From assembly GCF_001423125.1 (NCBI RefSeq), contig NZ_LMNW01000023.1, positions 63,199-127,198 of the forward strand: a stretch of DNA of 64,000 bases, read 5' to 3'. The position numbers were made by a program, and so were the translations under genes. The notes under the pieces were generated by a model. That model was not told where the DNA came from, did no database searches, and saw only the letters and a program-made list of their open reading frames with translations. The DNA is from Duganella sp. Leaf126. GTDB lineage: Bacteria; Pseudomonadota; Gammaproteobacteria; Burkholderiales; Burkholderiaceae_D. Of the stretch, positions 25,200 through 34,488 are shown piece by piece (within the stretch, counting starts at the first letter, position 1; every line of letters begins with the position of its first letter).

Positions 25200-26386
25200 T
25201 GGTGGAGAAGGATATGAAGCACATTTTGGGACACAGCACCACCGCGCTCGACGCAGCCGGCGCCGGCCTGACCGCGCGCGAGATCGCACAGCAGCCCGTT
25301 GTGTGGCCGCAGATCGATGCGCTGGTATCGGCCAACCGCGCCGCGCTCGATGCATTCCTGGCGCCGCTGCTGGCTGGCGCCGGCCTGCGCATCGTGCTCA
25401 CAGGCGCCGGCACCTCGGCCTTTCTCGGCGAATGCCTGGCGCCGGCCATGCTGGCCAAGGGCTGGCGGGCCGAGGCCGTGCCGACCACCGACATCGTCTC
25501 CGGCCCGTACCAGTTCCTGCAGACGGACGTGCCGACCTTGCTGGTCTCGTTTGCCCGCTCGGGCAGCAGCCCCGAAAGCCTGGCAGCGGTGGAGCTGGCA
25601 GACCAGCTGGTCAAGGACGTCCATCACCTGGTCATTACCTGCAACGCCGACGGCGAACTGTATCGCATGGCGCAGGCGCGCCCCAACGCCTACGCGCTGC
25701 TGCTGCCCGATGCCACCCACGACCGCGGCTTTGCCATGACCACCAGCTTTACCACGATGCTGCTGGCGGCGGCGCTCGCATTCGGCATGCTGCCGCCCGG
25801 TGCGGCGGCGGTGCCGTCCGCCGCTGGCGCCGCCCTGCACGCCACAGCTCTGCCGCTGCTGCAGTCGCTGGTGGCGCAGCGGTTCCAGCGCGTGGTCTAC
25901 CTGGGCAGCAACGAGTTGTGCGGCCTGGCGCGCGAGGCCGCGCTCAAGCTGCTGGAGCTGACCGACGGCCGCGTGGTGGCGCTGTTCGACTCGCCGCTCG
26001 GCTTCCGCCATGGCCCCAAGACCATCGTCGATCGCGACACGCTGGTAGTGGTATTGCTGTCCAACGCTGCGCAGGCGCGCCGCTACGACCTGGACCTGTT
26101 GCGCGAACTGCGCAACGACGGCCGCGCCGGCCGCGTGCTGGCGCTGAGCGGCCAGCCGATGGACGAAGCGGGCCCGGACTGCCTGGTGCTGGAGGCCGCG
26201 GATACGGCCTGCGACCTGGCGCTGGCGCTGCCGTATATCGTGTTCTGCCAGTCGTTCGCGCTGCTGCAATCGCTGGCGCAGGGGCTGCGGCCCGATACCC
26301 CCAGCGTGTCGGGCACCGTCAACCGCGTGGTGCGCGGCGTCACCATTTATCCGGTCGCCGGAGGGCAGCATGTTCCTCGGGGTTGA
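25193..26386 (+). CDS. agaS: AgaS-like galactosamine-6-phosphate deaminase/isomerase (tandem SIS domains)
   Basis: A 397-residue cytoplasmic enzyme with two SIS domains. The first has IVLTGAGTSAFLGE and LLVSFARSGSSPES, and the second VVYLGSNELCGLAREAALKL and GFRHGPKTIVD, the layout of AgaS. AgaS deaminates and isomerises galactosamine-6-phosphate to tagatose-6-phosphate. It overlaps the preceding gene by 7 bases and the following kinase gene by 17, so it lies in a tightly coupled operon. Confidence 0.9.
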   Translation: MLVVEKDMKHILGHSTTALDAAGAGLTAREIAQQPVVWPQIDALVSANRAALDAFLAPLLAGAGLRIVLTGAGTSAFLGECLAPAMLAKGWRAEAVPTTDIVSGPYQFLQTDVPTLLVSFARSGSSPESLAAVELADQLVKDVHHLVITCNADGELYRMAQARPNAYALLLPDATHDRGFAMTTSFTTMLLAAALAFGMLPPGAAAVPSAAGAALHATALPLLQSLVAQRFQRVVYLGSNELCGLAREAALKLLELTDGRVVALFDSPLGFRHGPKTIVDRDTLVVVLLSNAAQARRYDLDLLRELRNDGRAGRVLALSGQPMDEAGPDCLVLEAADTACDLALALPYIVFCQSFALLQSLAQGLRPDTPSVSGTVNRVVRGVTIYPVAGGQHVPRG

Positions 26387-27341
26387 CGGCGGCGGCACCA
26401 AGACCGCTTTTGCGCTGATCGACGGTGCGGGACAGGTGCTGGCGCGCCACCAGGACAGCAGCGCCTACTACATCGAGGTCGGCATGCCAGGCGTGGCCGC
26501 CATGCTCGAACGGGGTTGCGCTGCACTGTTCGCCGCCGCGCGGGTGGCGCCGTCGGACGTCGAATTTGCCTTCTTCGGCCTGCCGGCCCATGGCGAAGAC
26601 CGCTCTGCCCTGCCCCGGCTCGATGCCATGCCGCAAGCGGTACTGGGCCACGCGCGTTACCGGTGCGGCAACGACATGGTCTGCAGCTGGGCCGGCTCGC
26701 TCGCGTGCGCGGATGGCATCAGCGTCATTGCCGGCACCGGTTCGATGGCGTACGGCGAAGTGGGCGGCCGCAGCGCGCGCGCCGGCGGCTGGGGCGAATT
26801 GTTCAGCGACGAGGGCTCGGCGCACTGGATCGCGCGCGCCGGCCTCCAGCTCTTTTCGCGCATGAGCGACGGCCGCGCAGCACGGGGAGCGCTGTACCCG
26901 CTGCTGCGCCAGCAGCTGGGGCTGCAGGAAGACCTCGATCTGTGCCAGGTCGTGTACGGCGACCTGAACGAAGAACGCAGCCGCATCGCCGCCCTGTCGC
27001 GCCTGGTCTCGGCAGCGGCCGCGCAGGGCGACCTGCAGGCGCAGGCCATTATCGCCGCCGCTGCCGACGAGCTGGTGGCAATGGTCGCTGCGGTGCGGCA
27101 CGCGCTGGGCGTGGACGATGGCCAGCAGGTGGCGGTGTCGTACACGGGCGGTCTGTTCGGCGCCGACGGGCCGCTGCCGGCCCCGTTTGCCGCCGCGCTG
27201 GCAGCACGCAGCGCCGACTATCTGCTGGCGCCGCCGCGCCTGGCGCCCGTGCTGGGCGCAGCGCTGTATGCCGCGCGGTGCGCGGGGACGCCGCTGGGCG
27301 CCGCTGCGCTGGACCGGCTGGCCGACCAACCACCTCACTAA
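26370..27341 (+). CDS. BadF/BadG-type sugar kinase (AgaK/NagK-like)
   Basis: A 323-residue ASKHA-fold kinase. MFLGVDGGGTKTAFALID is the phosphate-1 loop, CSWAGSLACADGISVIAGTGSMAYG the second nucleotide-binding motif, and VSYTGGLFGADG the adenosine loop. The BadF/BadG/N-acetylglucosamine kinase family phosphorylates amino sugars. In this setting the likely reaction is ATP-dependent phosphorylation of galactosamine or GalNAc after entry through the DMT permease, feeding AgaS. Confidence 0.87.
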   Translation: MFLGVDGGGTKTAFALIDGAGQVLARHQDSSAYYIEVGMPGVAAMLERGCAALFAAARVAPSDVEFAFFGLPAHGEDRSALPRLDAMPQAVLGHARYRCGNDMVCSWAGSLACADGISVIAGTGSMAYGEVGGRSARAGGWGELFSDEGSAHWIARAGLQLFSRMSDGRAARGALYPLLRQQLGLQEDLDLCQVVYGDLNEERSRIAALSRLVSAAAAQGDLQAQAIIAAAADELVAMVAAVRHALGVDDGQQVAVSYTGGLFGADGPLPAPFAAALAARSADYLLAPPRLAPVLGAALYAARCAGTPLGAAALDRLADQPPH

Positions 27342-27351
27342 CGGAGTTTCC

Positions 27352-28467
27352 ATGCGCAGCACCCTGTCGTCTTTCCTGTTCCCTGCCCGGCGCTGTGCCG
27401 CGGTTGCCGCCATGACCGCCGCCCTGATCGCGGCGCCGTGCAGCGCAGCCGATGGCTACACGATGGGCGACTTCGAGACGGTGCCGAAGATCGACGCGCA
27501 CCTGCATCTGCACGGCGCCAGCCAGCACGCCTGGCTGGCGCTGGCGCGCAAGGACAACTTCCGCGCTTTGACCATCAATGTCGACTACCCCGATTTTCCG
27601 GCGCTGGACCAGCAGCGCAAGGTGGCCAGCGCGCTCGGGCACAAGCACGGCCAGCAGGTGGCATGGGTCGCCACCTTTTCCACCGACGGCTTCGACAGGG
27701 ATGGCTGGACTGCGGCGACCCTGAAAGACCTCGATGGCGCGATCGCCGACGGCGCGGTCGGCGTCAAGGTCTGGAAGAATATCGGCATGAGCCTGCGCGA
27801 CAGCCAGGGCAAGCTGGTGATGATCGATGACGCGCGCTTCAGCCCCCTGTTCGACGGCCTGGCGCACCGCGGCGTGATGGTGCTCGGCCACCAGGGAGAG
27901 CCGCACAACTGCTGGCTGCCGGTCGCGCAAATGACGGTCAACAACGACCGCGAGTATTTCAAAAACCATCCCGCCTACCATATGTACCTGCACCCGGACA
28001 TGCCGGGCTACGAACAGCAGATGGCCGCGCGCGACCGCATGCTGGTCCGGCATCCGACCTTGCGCTTTACCGGCGTGCACCTGGCCTCGCTGGAATACGA
28101 TATTGAGCGCATCGGCCGCTTCCTCGACGCCCATCCGGGCGCCCGGCTCGATATCGCTGCCCGTATCGGCCAGTTGCAGTATCAGTCGCAGCGGGACCGC
28201 GAGCGCGTGCGCGCATTTTTCATCAAGTACCAGGACCGGCTGATGTATGGTTCCGACCTGGCGCAGTCGGCCGATCAAAGCGATGCCAGCTTCGTGGCCG
28301 ACATGGACACGGTGTGGCGGCGCGACTGGCGCTACTTTGTCACCGGCGACAGCTTGACCGTGCCCGAACTGGACCGGCCGGTGCGCGGCCTGTCGCTGCC
28401 GCGCCAGGTAATCGACAAGCTCTACCGCATCAACGCAGAACAGGCCTACCCCACGGCCTGGCATTAA
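27352..28467 (+). CDS. Exported amidohydrolase (COG2159-type)
   Basis: A 371-residue amidohydrolase with a signal peptide (cleaved near PCSAADG). Metal ligands are visible: HxH in KIDAHLHLHG, a histidine in VLGHQGEP, another in GVHLASLEYD, and the catalytic aspartate in LMYGSDLAQS. This family acts on decarboxylations and lactone or amide hydrolysis. Its periplasmic location inside an amino-sugar operon suggests it acts on the released sugar or an aglycone before import. It is not the cytoplasmic AgaA/NagA deacetylase. Specific reaction unknown. Confidence 0.8.
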   Translation: MRSTLSSFLFPARRCAAVAAMTAALIAAPCSAADGYTMGDFETVPKIDAHLHLHGASQHAWLALARKDNFRALTINVDYPDFPALDQQRKVASALGHKHGQQVAWVATFSTDGFDRDGWTAATLKDLDGAIADGAVGVKVWKNIGMSLRDSQGKLVMIDDARFSPLFDGLAHRGVMVLGHQGEPHNCWLPVAQMTVNNDREYFKNHPAYHMYLHPDMPGYEQQMAARDRMLVRHPTLRFTGVHLASLEYDIERIGRFLDAHPGARLDIAARIGQLQYQSQRDRERVRAFFIKYQDRLMYGSDLAQSADQSDASFVADMDTVWRRDWRYFVTGDSLTVPELDRPVRGLSLPRQVIDKLYRINAEQAYPTAWH

Positions 28468-28502
28468 CCGGCCGACGCCGGACACGACGACAAGGGAGAC
28501 GC

Positions 28503-30692
28503 ATGAACAAGCAACCAGACCCGCGCCGGCGCAGCTTGCTGCAATGGCTGGCAGGAACCGCGGTGGCATCGACCGTGATCGATGCCGGCGCCGCCGAGGT
28601 GGCCGGCACGGGCAAACCCGCAGGCAAGGACGTGGCGCGCATCGGCGATGGTGCCATGGCGCTCGAATTCGACAGCCAGCTGCACTGCCGCGTGATTTCG
28701 CGGCTTGGCCCCCGGCCGCTGGCAGTCACCGCGTTTGCGCCCAGCGAACGGCTGCGGGTGCTGCGCAACGCCAGCACTGCGGGCGGCCCGAGCGGCGCAG
28801 GCATCAATGCTGCCGTGGTTGCAGCCAGCGCGAATGCGGCCAACGCTGCCAATGGCCGCTGGATCGAGCGCTTTGCGCTGACCGCGCAGGCGGCCGACCG
28901 CGTCGATGGCCCGCACGGTGCCGGTGTGCGGCACCGCCTGGTCGGCACCTCGGCCGACGGCATCGAGAAATCGGTTGCGGTGACGTTTTACGCCGGCCTG
29001 CCGGGCTTTGCGGTCATCCGCGTGGGCTACCGCAATGTGGGCAAGCTGCCGGTCGTGGTGGCTGCCTGGTCCAGCAGCGCGCACACGCTGCGGCCCGCGC
29101 CCGGCCGCGCGTCCGGATTCTGGACCTATTCCGGCGCGTCGTTTGCCGACCGGCGCGACTGGGTGCAGCCGCTGGCGGCCGGTTTCGACCAGCGCAATTT
29201 CATGGGCATGAACGCGTCCGACTACGGCAGCGGCACGCCGGTCGTCGATATCTGGCAGCGCGACTGCGGCCTGGCCGTCGGCCACCTCGACACCGTGCCA
29301 CGGCTGGTGGCGCTGCCGGTGCGCGCGGTCGCGGGCGGCGCCGCGCTGGCGGTGGAATTCGAGACCGACGTCGTACTGCAGCCCGGCGACACCCTCGACA
29401 CCATGGACACCTTTCTGGCGCTGCACACGGGCGACTATTTCACGGCGCTGGACCGGTACCGGCAGGCGATGGCAGAGCGCGGCGTGCGCGCGCCCGATGC
29501 GCCCGCCGAATCGTACGAGCCGATCTGGTGCGCCTGGGGTTACGAACGCGACTTTACCGTGCCGCTGATGGTGGGCACGCTGCAGAAAGCCAAGGCGCTC
29601 GGCCTCGAATGGGCCGTGCTCGACGACGGCTGGCAGAACAACGAAGGCGACTGGAAGCTCGACGCCAAAAAATTCCCGAACGGCGACCCGGACATGCGCA
29701 GCCTGGTCGGCACGATCAAGGACGCCGGCCTCAAGGCGCGGCTGTGGATCACGCCACTTGCGGTCGATCCCGGTTCGGACCTGCTGCACGATCATACCGA
29801 CATGCTGCTGCTGGACGCTAATGGCGCGCCGCAACTGATCACGTGGTGGAACAGCTTCTATCTGTGCCCCGCCTATGCGCCCACCGTCGAGATGACGCGC
29901 CAGTGGATCCGCAAGATTTTCGGCGAGTGGGGCTACCAGGGCCTGAAGATCGACGGCCAGCACCTGAACGGCGTGGCGCCGTGCTACAACCCGGCGCACA
30001 AGCACGCCCGGCCGGAAGAGTCGTTCGAGAAGCTGCAAGACTTCTGGAAGATGGTGTACGACACGGCGCGCGAGGTCAATCCGCATGCGGTGGTGGAGCT
30101 GTGCCCGTGCGGCACCTCTTACGCGTTCCACAACTTCCCGTACATGAACCAGGCGCCGTCGTCCGACCCCCTGTCGTCGTGGCAGATACGCCATAAGGGC
30201 AAGACGCTCAAGGCGCTGATGGGCCGCTCGGCGCCGTATGCCGGCGACCATGTCGAACTGAGCGACGGCGGCGACGATTTCGCCTCCTCGATCGGGATCG
30301 GCGCGGTGCTGTCGACCAAGTTCACCTGGCCCGTCGATCCCAAGCCCAAGGACAGCTTCCTGCTGACGCCGGAGCGCGAAGTCCAGTGGCGCAAATGGAT
30401 CGGCATCTATCGCGAGAAGATGCTGGCCAATGGCGTGTATCGCGGCGAACTCTACGATATCGGCTTCGACAAGCCGGAAGCGCACGTGGTGCAAAAAGAC
30501 GGCAGCATGTATTTCGCCTTTTACGCGCCACGCTGGAACGGTCCGGTCGAGATCCGGGGGCTCGGCCCCGGCCGCTGGCGCCTGCGCGACTACGCCAACG
30601 ACACCGATATCGGCGAGCTCGACGGCGGCAGCCCGCGCCGCCTCACGCTGCGATTTGCCCACGCGCTGCTGCTCGAAGCGACGCCCGTATGA
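28503..30692 (+). CDS. GH36-like alpha-galactosidase / alpha-N-acetylgalactosaminidase, Tat-exported
   Basis: A 729-residue enzyme with a Tat-like leader (PRRRSLLQWLAGTAVAS). An N-terminal beta-supersandwich (about 45-330) precedes a clan GH-D barrel: SYEPIWCAWGYERDF, LEWAVLDDGWQ, ARLWITPLAV, a GLKIDGQHLNG motif with candidate nucleophile Asp484, and SSDPLSSW with candidate acid/base Asp555. A short C-terminal sheet domain ends the protein. Family expectation is retaining hydrolysis of alpha-galactosides; context favours alpha-GalNAc. Start at ATG 28503 follows an AAGGGAGAC site. Confidence 0.85.
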   Translation: MNKQPDPRRRSLLQWLAGTAVASTVIDAGAAEVAGTGKPAGKDVARIGDGAMALEFDSQLHCRVISRLGPRPLAVTAFAPSERLRVLRNASTAGGPSGAGINAAVVAASANAANAANGRWIERFALTAQAADRVDGPHGAGVRHRLVGTSADGIEKSVAVTFYAGLPGFAVIRVGYRNVGKLPVVVAAWSSSAHTLRPAPGRASGFWTYSGASFADRRDWVQPLAAGFDQRNFMGMNASDYGSGTPVVDIWQRDCGLAVGHLDTVPRLVALPVRAVAGGAALAVEFETDVVLQPGDTLDTMDTFLALHTGDYFTALDRYRQAMAERGVRAPDAPAESYEPIWCAWGYERDFTVPLMVGTLQKAKALGLEWAVLDDGWQNNEGDWKLDAKKFPNGDPDMRSLVGTIKDAGLKARLWITPLAVDPGSDLLHDHTDMLLLDANGAPQLITWWNSFYLCPAYAPTVEMTRQWIRKIFGEWGYQGLKIDGQHLNGVAPCYNPAHKHARPEESFEKLQDFWKMVYDTAREVNPHAVVELCPCGTSYAFHNFPYMNQAPSSDPLSSWQIRHKGKTLKALMGRSAPYAGDHVELSDGGDDFASSIGIGAVLSTKFTWPVDPKPKDSFLLTPEREVQWRKWIGIYREKMLANGVYRGELYDIGFDKPEAHVVQKDGSMYFAFYAPRWNGPVEIRGLGPGRWRLRDYANDTDIGELDGGSPRRLTLRFAHALLLEATPV

Positions 30693-30801
30693 GCGGCTGC
30701 ACTGCCCTGCCCTGATCGACGTGACAGCATCAGGGCCGGCGCTGGCCTGCCGGTGCCCGGATCTGTTAAGCTGTTGTTTTATTAAAAGCTATTGCCCAAC
30801 T

Positions 30802-31569
30802 ATGGCACAGACCGGTCAACGCCGCGCACTCATCCTGAAAGCACTCACCGAACACGGGTCGGTGCAAGTCAACGAACTGGTCAGGCAGTTGGGCGTCTCG
30901 GCCGTGACGATCCGTAACGATCTGAGCACACTCGAGGCGCAGGGCCTGGCCATCCGCAGCCACGGCGGCGCCCTGCCGGCGCGCACGCCGCCCACCGAAC
31001 ACACGGTGCCGCAAAAGGACGCGATCAACCATGACCAGAAGGAGCGCATCGGCGCCCTTGCCGCCAGCCTGATCAAGGCCGGCGAAAATGTCATCATCGA
31101 TTCCGGCACCACCACCATCTCGCTGGCGCGCCACTTGCGCGCCGCGCAGAACGTCACCGTGATGACCAATGGCCTGAACATCGCCTGGGAGCTGTCGGAC
31201 GCGCCCGGCGTGGACCTGATCCTGACCGGCGGTCTGCTGCGCAAGCAGTCGCTCTCGCTGCAGGGACTGCAGGCCGAAGCCTGCCTGCAATCGTACAGCT
31301 TCGACAAGCTGTTTCTCGGGGTGGACGGTTTCGACCTGAAGTTTGGCGTCACCACCCACCATGAGGCGGAAGCGAGCCTCAATCACAAGATGGTGGAGCG
31401 CGCCCGTAAAGTCATTGTCCTTGCAGATGCCTCCAAGTTCGGCTGCGTCAGCCTGCACCGCATCGTGCAACTCAATCGCGTCCATACCGTCATCACCGAC
31501 GCCGGCATCAGCCAGGAGTACCGGGACGGTCTTTTCGCCGCCGGCATCGAAGTGCTGATCGCGGACTGA
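30802..31569 (+). CDS. DeoR-family transcriptional repressor (AgaR-like)
   Basis: A 255-residue regulator: N-terminal DeoR winged helix (RRALILKALTEHGSVQVNEL, VSAVTIRNDLSTLEAQG), then the DeoRC sugar-phosphate sensor with ENVIIDSGTTT, VMTNGLNIAWEL, LTGGLLRKQSLS and KVIVLADASKFG. AgaR is the known DeoR repressor of GalNAc/galactosamine genes. It sits at the end of the operon it probably controls, upstream of the opposing TonB receptor. CTTTCG-type sites at 20.6, 22.9 and 34.7 kb are candidate targets. Confidence 0.9.
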   Translation: MAQTGQRRALILKALTEHGSVQVNELVRQLGVSAVTIRNDLSTLEAQGLAIRSHGGALPARTPPTEHTVPQKDAINHDQKERIGALAASLIKAGENVIIDSGTTTISLARHLRAAQNVTVMTNGLNIAWELSDAPGVDLILTGGLLRKQSLSLQGLQAEACLQSYSFDKLFLGVDGFDLKFGVTTHHEAEASLNHKMVERARKVIVLADASKFGCVSLHRIVQLNRVHTVITDAGISQEYRDGLFAAGIEVLIAD

Positions 31570-31586
31570 CCGGCTTCTCCGCACGT

Positions 31587-31615
31587 AAAAAAAACCGCCC
31601 CGGCTGCGGGGCGGT
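31587..31615 (-). terminator. Rho-independent terminator of the TonB receptor gene
   Basis: Stem CCGCCCC/GGGGCGG with a 6-base loop, followed on the minus strand by eight T. Lies 24 bases beyond the TonB receptor stop, and may also serve the opposing regulator gene. Confidence 0.85.
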
Positions 31616-31638
31616 GAAGGAGAGGACCAGCGGGGCGA

Positions 31639-34488
31639 TCAGAACTTCAGGCTGGCGCCCACGGTGATCGAGCGTCCGTAGCGGTAGTAGCCGTTCGGCA
31701 GGCTGATCTTGCCGTTGCCGAGCGTGAGCACCTGTTTTGCGTCGGTCAGGTTGTTACCCTCGATGCTGATGCGCAGCGACTTGTTCACCTCGTACGCCAG
31801 CTGCGCCGTCAACCACGTGATGGCGTCGGCGCGTTCATTGAAGCCGGCGCCAAGCACGTTGGTGGCGGTGACGAAAGCGTCGGTATAGTCGGCCGTGGTG
31901 CTCATGCTCCACGGTCCCCGCTCGTACAGCAAGCCCAGCGACGCGGTCGCGGGGGCGATGCCTTCGAGCGGGCGCTCGACGCCGTTGACCCAGCTGCGCG
32001 ACAGGTTGCGCGTGTACTGTCCCCGCACGCCGAAGCCGTTGTCGAACAGGTGCTGCAAGCCGATCTCCATGCCGCGCGCCTTGGCGCTGTCGCCGTTGAT
32101 CGGGCGCTGCACGTTGAACAGGCGGCCGCCGGGCGCGCCGATGTCCTGGCCGGTCAGCCATTCGCTGGTGATCTGGTTCTTGATGTTCTTCTGATAGAGC
32201 GCCAGGGTCAGCGCCGAACTCTTGGCGTAATACCATTCCAGCGACACGTCGGCCTGGTGCGCACTGTACGGCTTGAGGTTGGCATTGCCACCGTAAATCT
32301 GCGTGAAGTCGCCCCACGAAATGCTCTCGGTGGTGCTCGATGGCGCCAGCTTGTCCACCGACGGCCGCGCCATGGTCTTGGCCGCGCCCAGGCGCAGTTG
32401 CAGTGCGTCCGTGATCGCATACGTGAAGTTGGCCGACGGCAGCCCGAACGTATAGCTGGCGTCCTGCTGCACGATGGACGGGTCGGCATAGACCGCCGTG
32501 AAATTGAACGCACCGTTTTCGACGATCTGGTTGATCCTGGCGTCCCAGGCCTGCGAGCTGGTCCTGGTGTGTACCAGCCGTACGCCGATGTCGGCGTTCC
32601 AGTGGTCGCCGGACATGTCGGCCTGCACGTAGGCGGTCGAGGTCTTCTCCGTCACGCGGTAACTTTCCAGCGGATTCCAGGCAGGCGCCGACAGGGCCGA
32701 ACTGTAGACGCCGCCGCCGGGGCGCGGACGGCCGTCGAGCGCCGCCAGCGCCTGGGCATAGTTGTTGACATCGAAACCGAGGAAACTGCGCGGGAAATTG
32801 CCGCTCACGCCAGACAGGAATCCGCCAGGGCTCAGCGTCTGGTTGATGACGTTGCCGCCCAGCGTGCCGACATTGACCGCGTTCTCGCCCGAGTAATGAT
32901 CCTGCCCCGCGTTGAACGCGTTGTTGATCATGTCGCGCGTTTTCTTGCGGTTGGTCTGGCTCACGCCGAAGTTGAGCTGATCGACATGGAAGCGTTCCGT
33001 TTTCCATTCGGCGTTGACCGTGGCGCCGCCGATGCGGTCCTTGATATTGTCGCCGGTGCGGCCGTAATAGTGGGTGTTGAAGTCGTTGCCGCTGAACTGG
33101 CCGCCGGCCAGGCCGGTCTGCAGGTCGCGACCGTCGGCCAGCGTGGTCGTGACACTGGGCACGGCGGCGCCGGTCAGCCGGATGCGCGTGACGTTGGGCT
33201 GATTCATCCGCAGCACCACGTAGGTATCGTTGCCGCCGGAATTGCGTTTCGACGTGGACAAATAGATGTCGCCATCCATTTTCAGTGTCGGCGACAGCTT
33301 CCATTCGGCCCTGGCGCCGGCCATGGCGGTATCGACCACCCGGTCTTCGGTCTTGTTCAGCACTTCGGGATTGAGCCGCAGCTCGGGATCCGTGTTGGCC
33401 AGCGTCAGGTCCGTCACGACGCCGTTGTTGACCTTGATGTCGGACCAGCGCCCCGGCGAGTACAGCGGGTAGAACGACAGCTGGTAGCCGACCTGCGGCG
33501 AGTCGAGCCGCGTCGCGAACCCATCGACCACGACCTTCAGGTCGCTGCTGGGCCGCCATTCCACCTTGCCAGACAGCGCCATGCGCTCCTTCTTTTCCAT
33601 GATGGTTCCGAAGCGGAACTGTCCCGGCGCGATCAGCCCCTGTTCATCGGGATCGAGCACGCCGTTGCCGTTCGGGTCGATGAAGCCGCCCCAGGTGTTG
33701 CCCGTCTCCCAGAACTGGCCCGGGTCGCCAGGGATGGCATTGCGCGACCAGCCGCCGTCGTTGCCGGCCGTATCGGTGCGCACATCGCGCTTCGCATACA
33801 CCACGCCCAGCAGTACGCCGAGCTGATCGCTGAAGGTATTGCTGTAGGTGCCCGACAGCTTCTTGCCGTTCAGGCTGCTCATCTGGTTGTGATCGCCTTC
33901 CACGCGCAGCAGGCCGTGCTGGCCTTTCTGGTCGAACGGACTGGCCGACCGCAGGTTGACGAGGCCGCCGATGGCGCCCTCGATCAGCTTTGCCTGGGTT
34001 GACTTGACCACATCGGCGCCGCTGATCACATCGGCCGGCAGCACGTCGTAAGCGAAGTCGCGACCGGCGCCGTCCGTGCCGAGCAGGCGGCCGTTGAAGG
34101 TGGTGATCGTGTATTCGGGACCGAGGCCGCGGATGCTGACCTTTTGGCCTTCGCCACCGGCCGTGCGCGAGATCGACACGCCGGTCACGTGGCTGAGCGA
34201 ATCGGCCACGTTATTGTCGGGAAAGCGGCCAAGCTCGGTGGCGCTGATACTGTCCTGCACGACCGCCGCGTTGCGCTTGAGCGACAGCGATTCCCTCAGG
34301 CTGGCGCGGGTGCCGGAAACGACGACCTTGGCCACCGGGTCGGCTTCGGAGGCAGTGGTCTCGACCTGCGCCCGCGCCGGCGCAGCAAGCGTGGCCAGTG
34401 CCAGCAGGCAGGCCGAAGTAAGCGGATGGAGCACCAGCCGGGGATGAGCGTAAGCGTGCGAGCGGCGTTGCAGGTGACTCATTGACAT
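31639..34488 (-). CDS. TonB-dependent receptor for glycans (OmpAga-type candidate)
   Basis: A 949-residue outer-membrane transporter. Signal peptide ends near AAPARAQ; a TonB-box-like VAKVVVSGTR follows. The plug (SLKRNAAVVQDSISATELGRFPDNNVADSL, GVSISRT, VSIRGLGPEY) has the form common in carbohydrate-utilisation TonB receptors of Xanthomonas and related bacteria. The barrel ends YGRSITVGASLKF. Start MSMSHLQ is supported by an AAAGGA site. Its neighbours imply import of alpha-GalNAc or alpha-galactoside oligosaccharides. Confidence 0.9.
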   Translation of the reverse strand: MSMSHLQRRSHAYAHPRLVLHPLTSACLLALATLAAPARAQVETTASEADPVAKVVVSGTRASLRESLSLKRNAAVVQDSISATELGRFPDNNVADSLSHVTGVSISRTAGGEGQKVSIRGLGPEYTITTFNGRLLGTDGAGRDFAYDVLPADVISGADVVKSTQAKLIEGAIGGLVNLRSASPFDQKGQHGLLRVEGDHNQMSSLNGKKLSGTYSNTFSDQLGVLLGVVYAKRDVRTDTAGNDGGWSRNAIPGDPGQFWETGNTWGGFIDPNGNGVLDPDEQGLIAPGQFRFGTIMEKKERMALSGKVEWRPSSDLKVVVDGFATRLDSPQVGYQLSFYPLYSPGRWSDIKVNNGVVTDLTLANTDPELRLNPEVLNKTEDRVVDTAMAGARAEWKLSPTLKMDGDIYLSTSKRNSGGNDTYVVLRMNQPNVTRIRLTGAAVPSVTTTLADGRDLQTGLAGGQFSGNDFNTHYYGRTGDNIKDRIGGATVNAEWKTERFHVDQLNFGVSQTNRKKTRDMINNAFNAGQDHYSGENAVNVGTLGGNVINQTLSPGGFLSGVSGNFPRSFLGFDVNNYAQALAALDGRPRPGGGVYSSALSAPAWNPLESYRVTEKTSTAYVQADMSGDHWNADIGVRLVHTRTSSQAWDARINQIVENGAFNFTAVYADPSIVQQDASYTFGLPSANFTYAITDALQLRLGAAKTMARPSVDKLAPSSTTESISWGDFTQIYGGNANLKPYSAHQADVSLEWYYAKSSALTLALYQKNIKNQITSEWLTGQDIGAPGGRLFNVQRPINGDSAKARGMEIGLQHLFDNGFGVRGQYTRNLSRSWVNGVERPLEGIAPATASLGLLYERGPWSMSTTADYTDAFVTATNVLGAGFNERADAITWLTAQLAYEVNKSLRISIEGNNLTDAKQVLTLGNGKISLPNGYYRYGRSITVGASLKF

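Noticed and set aside
32050..34002. 650-codon plus-strand frame opposite the TonB receptor, and similar long frames opposite guaA, guaB, GH3 and GH94.
   Set aside because: All are mirror frames of strongly supported genes with low-complexity translations (His/Arg/Val-rich) and no initiation signals.
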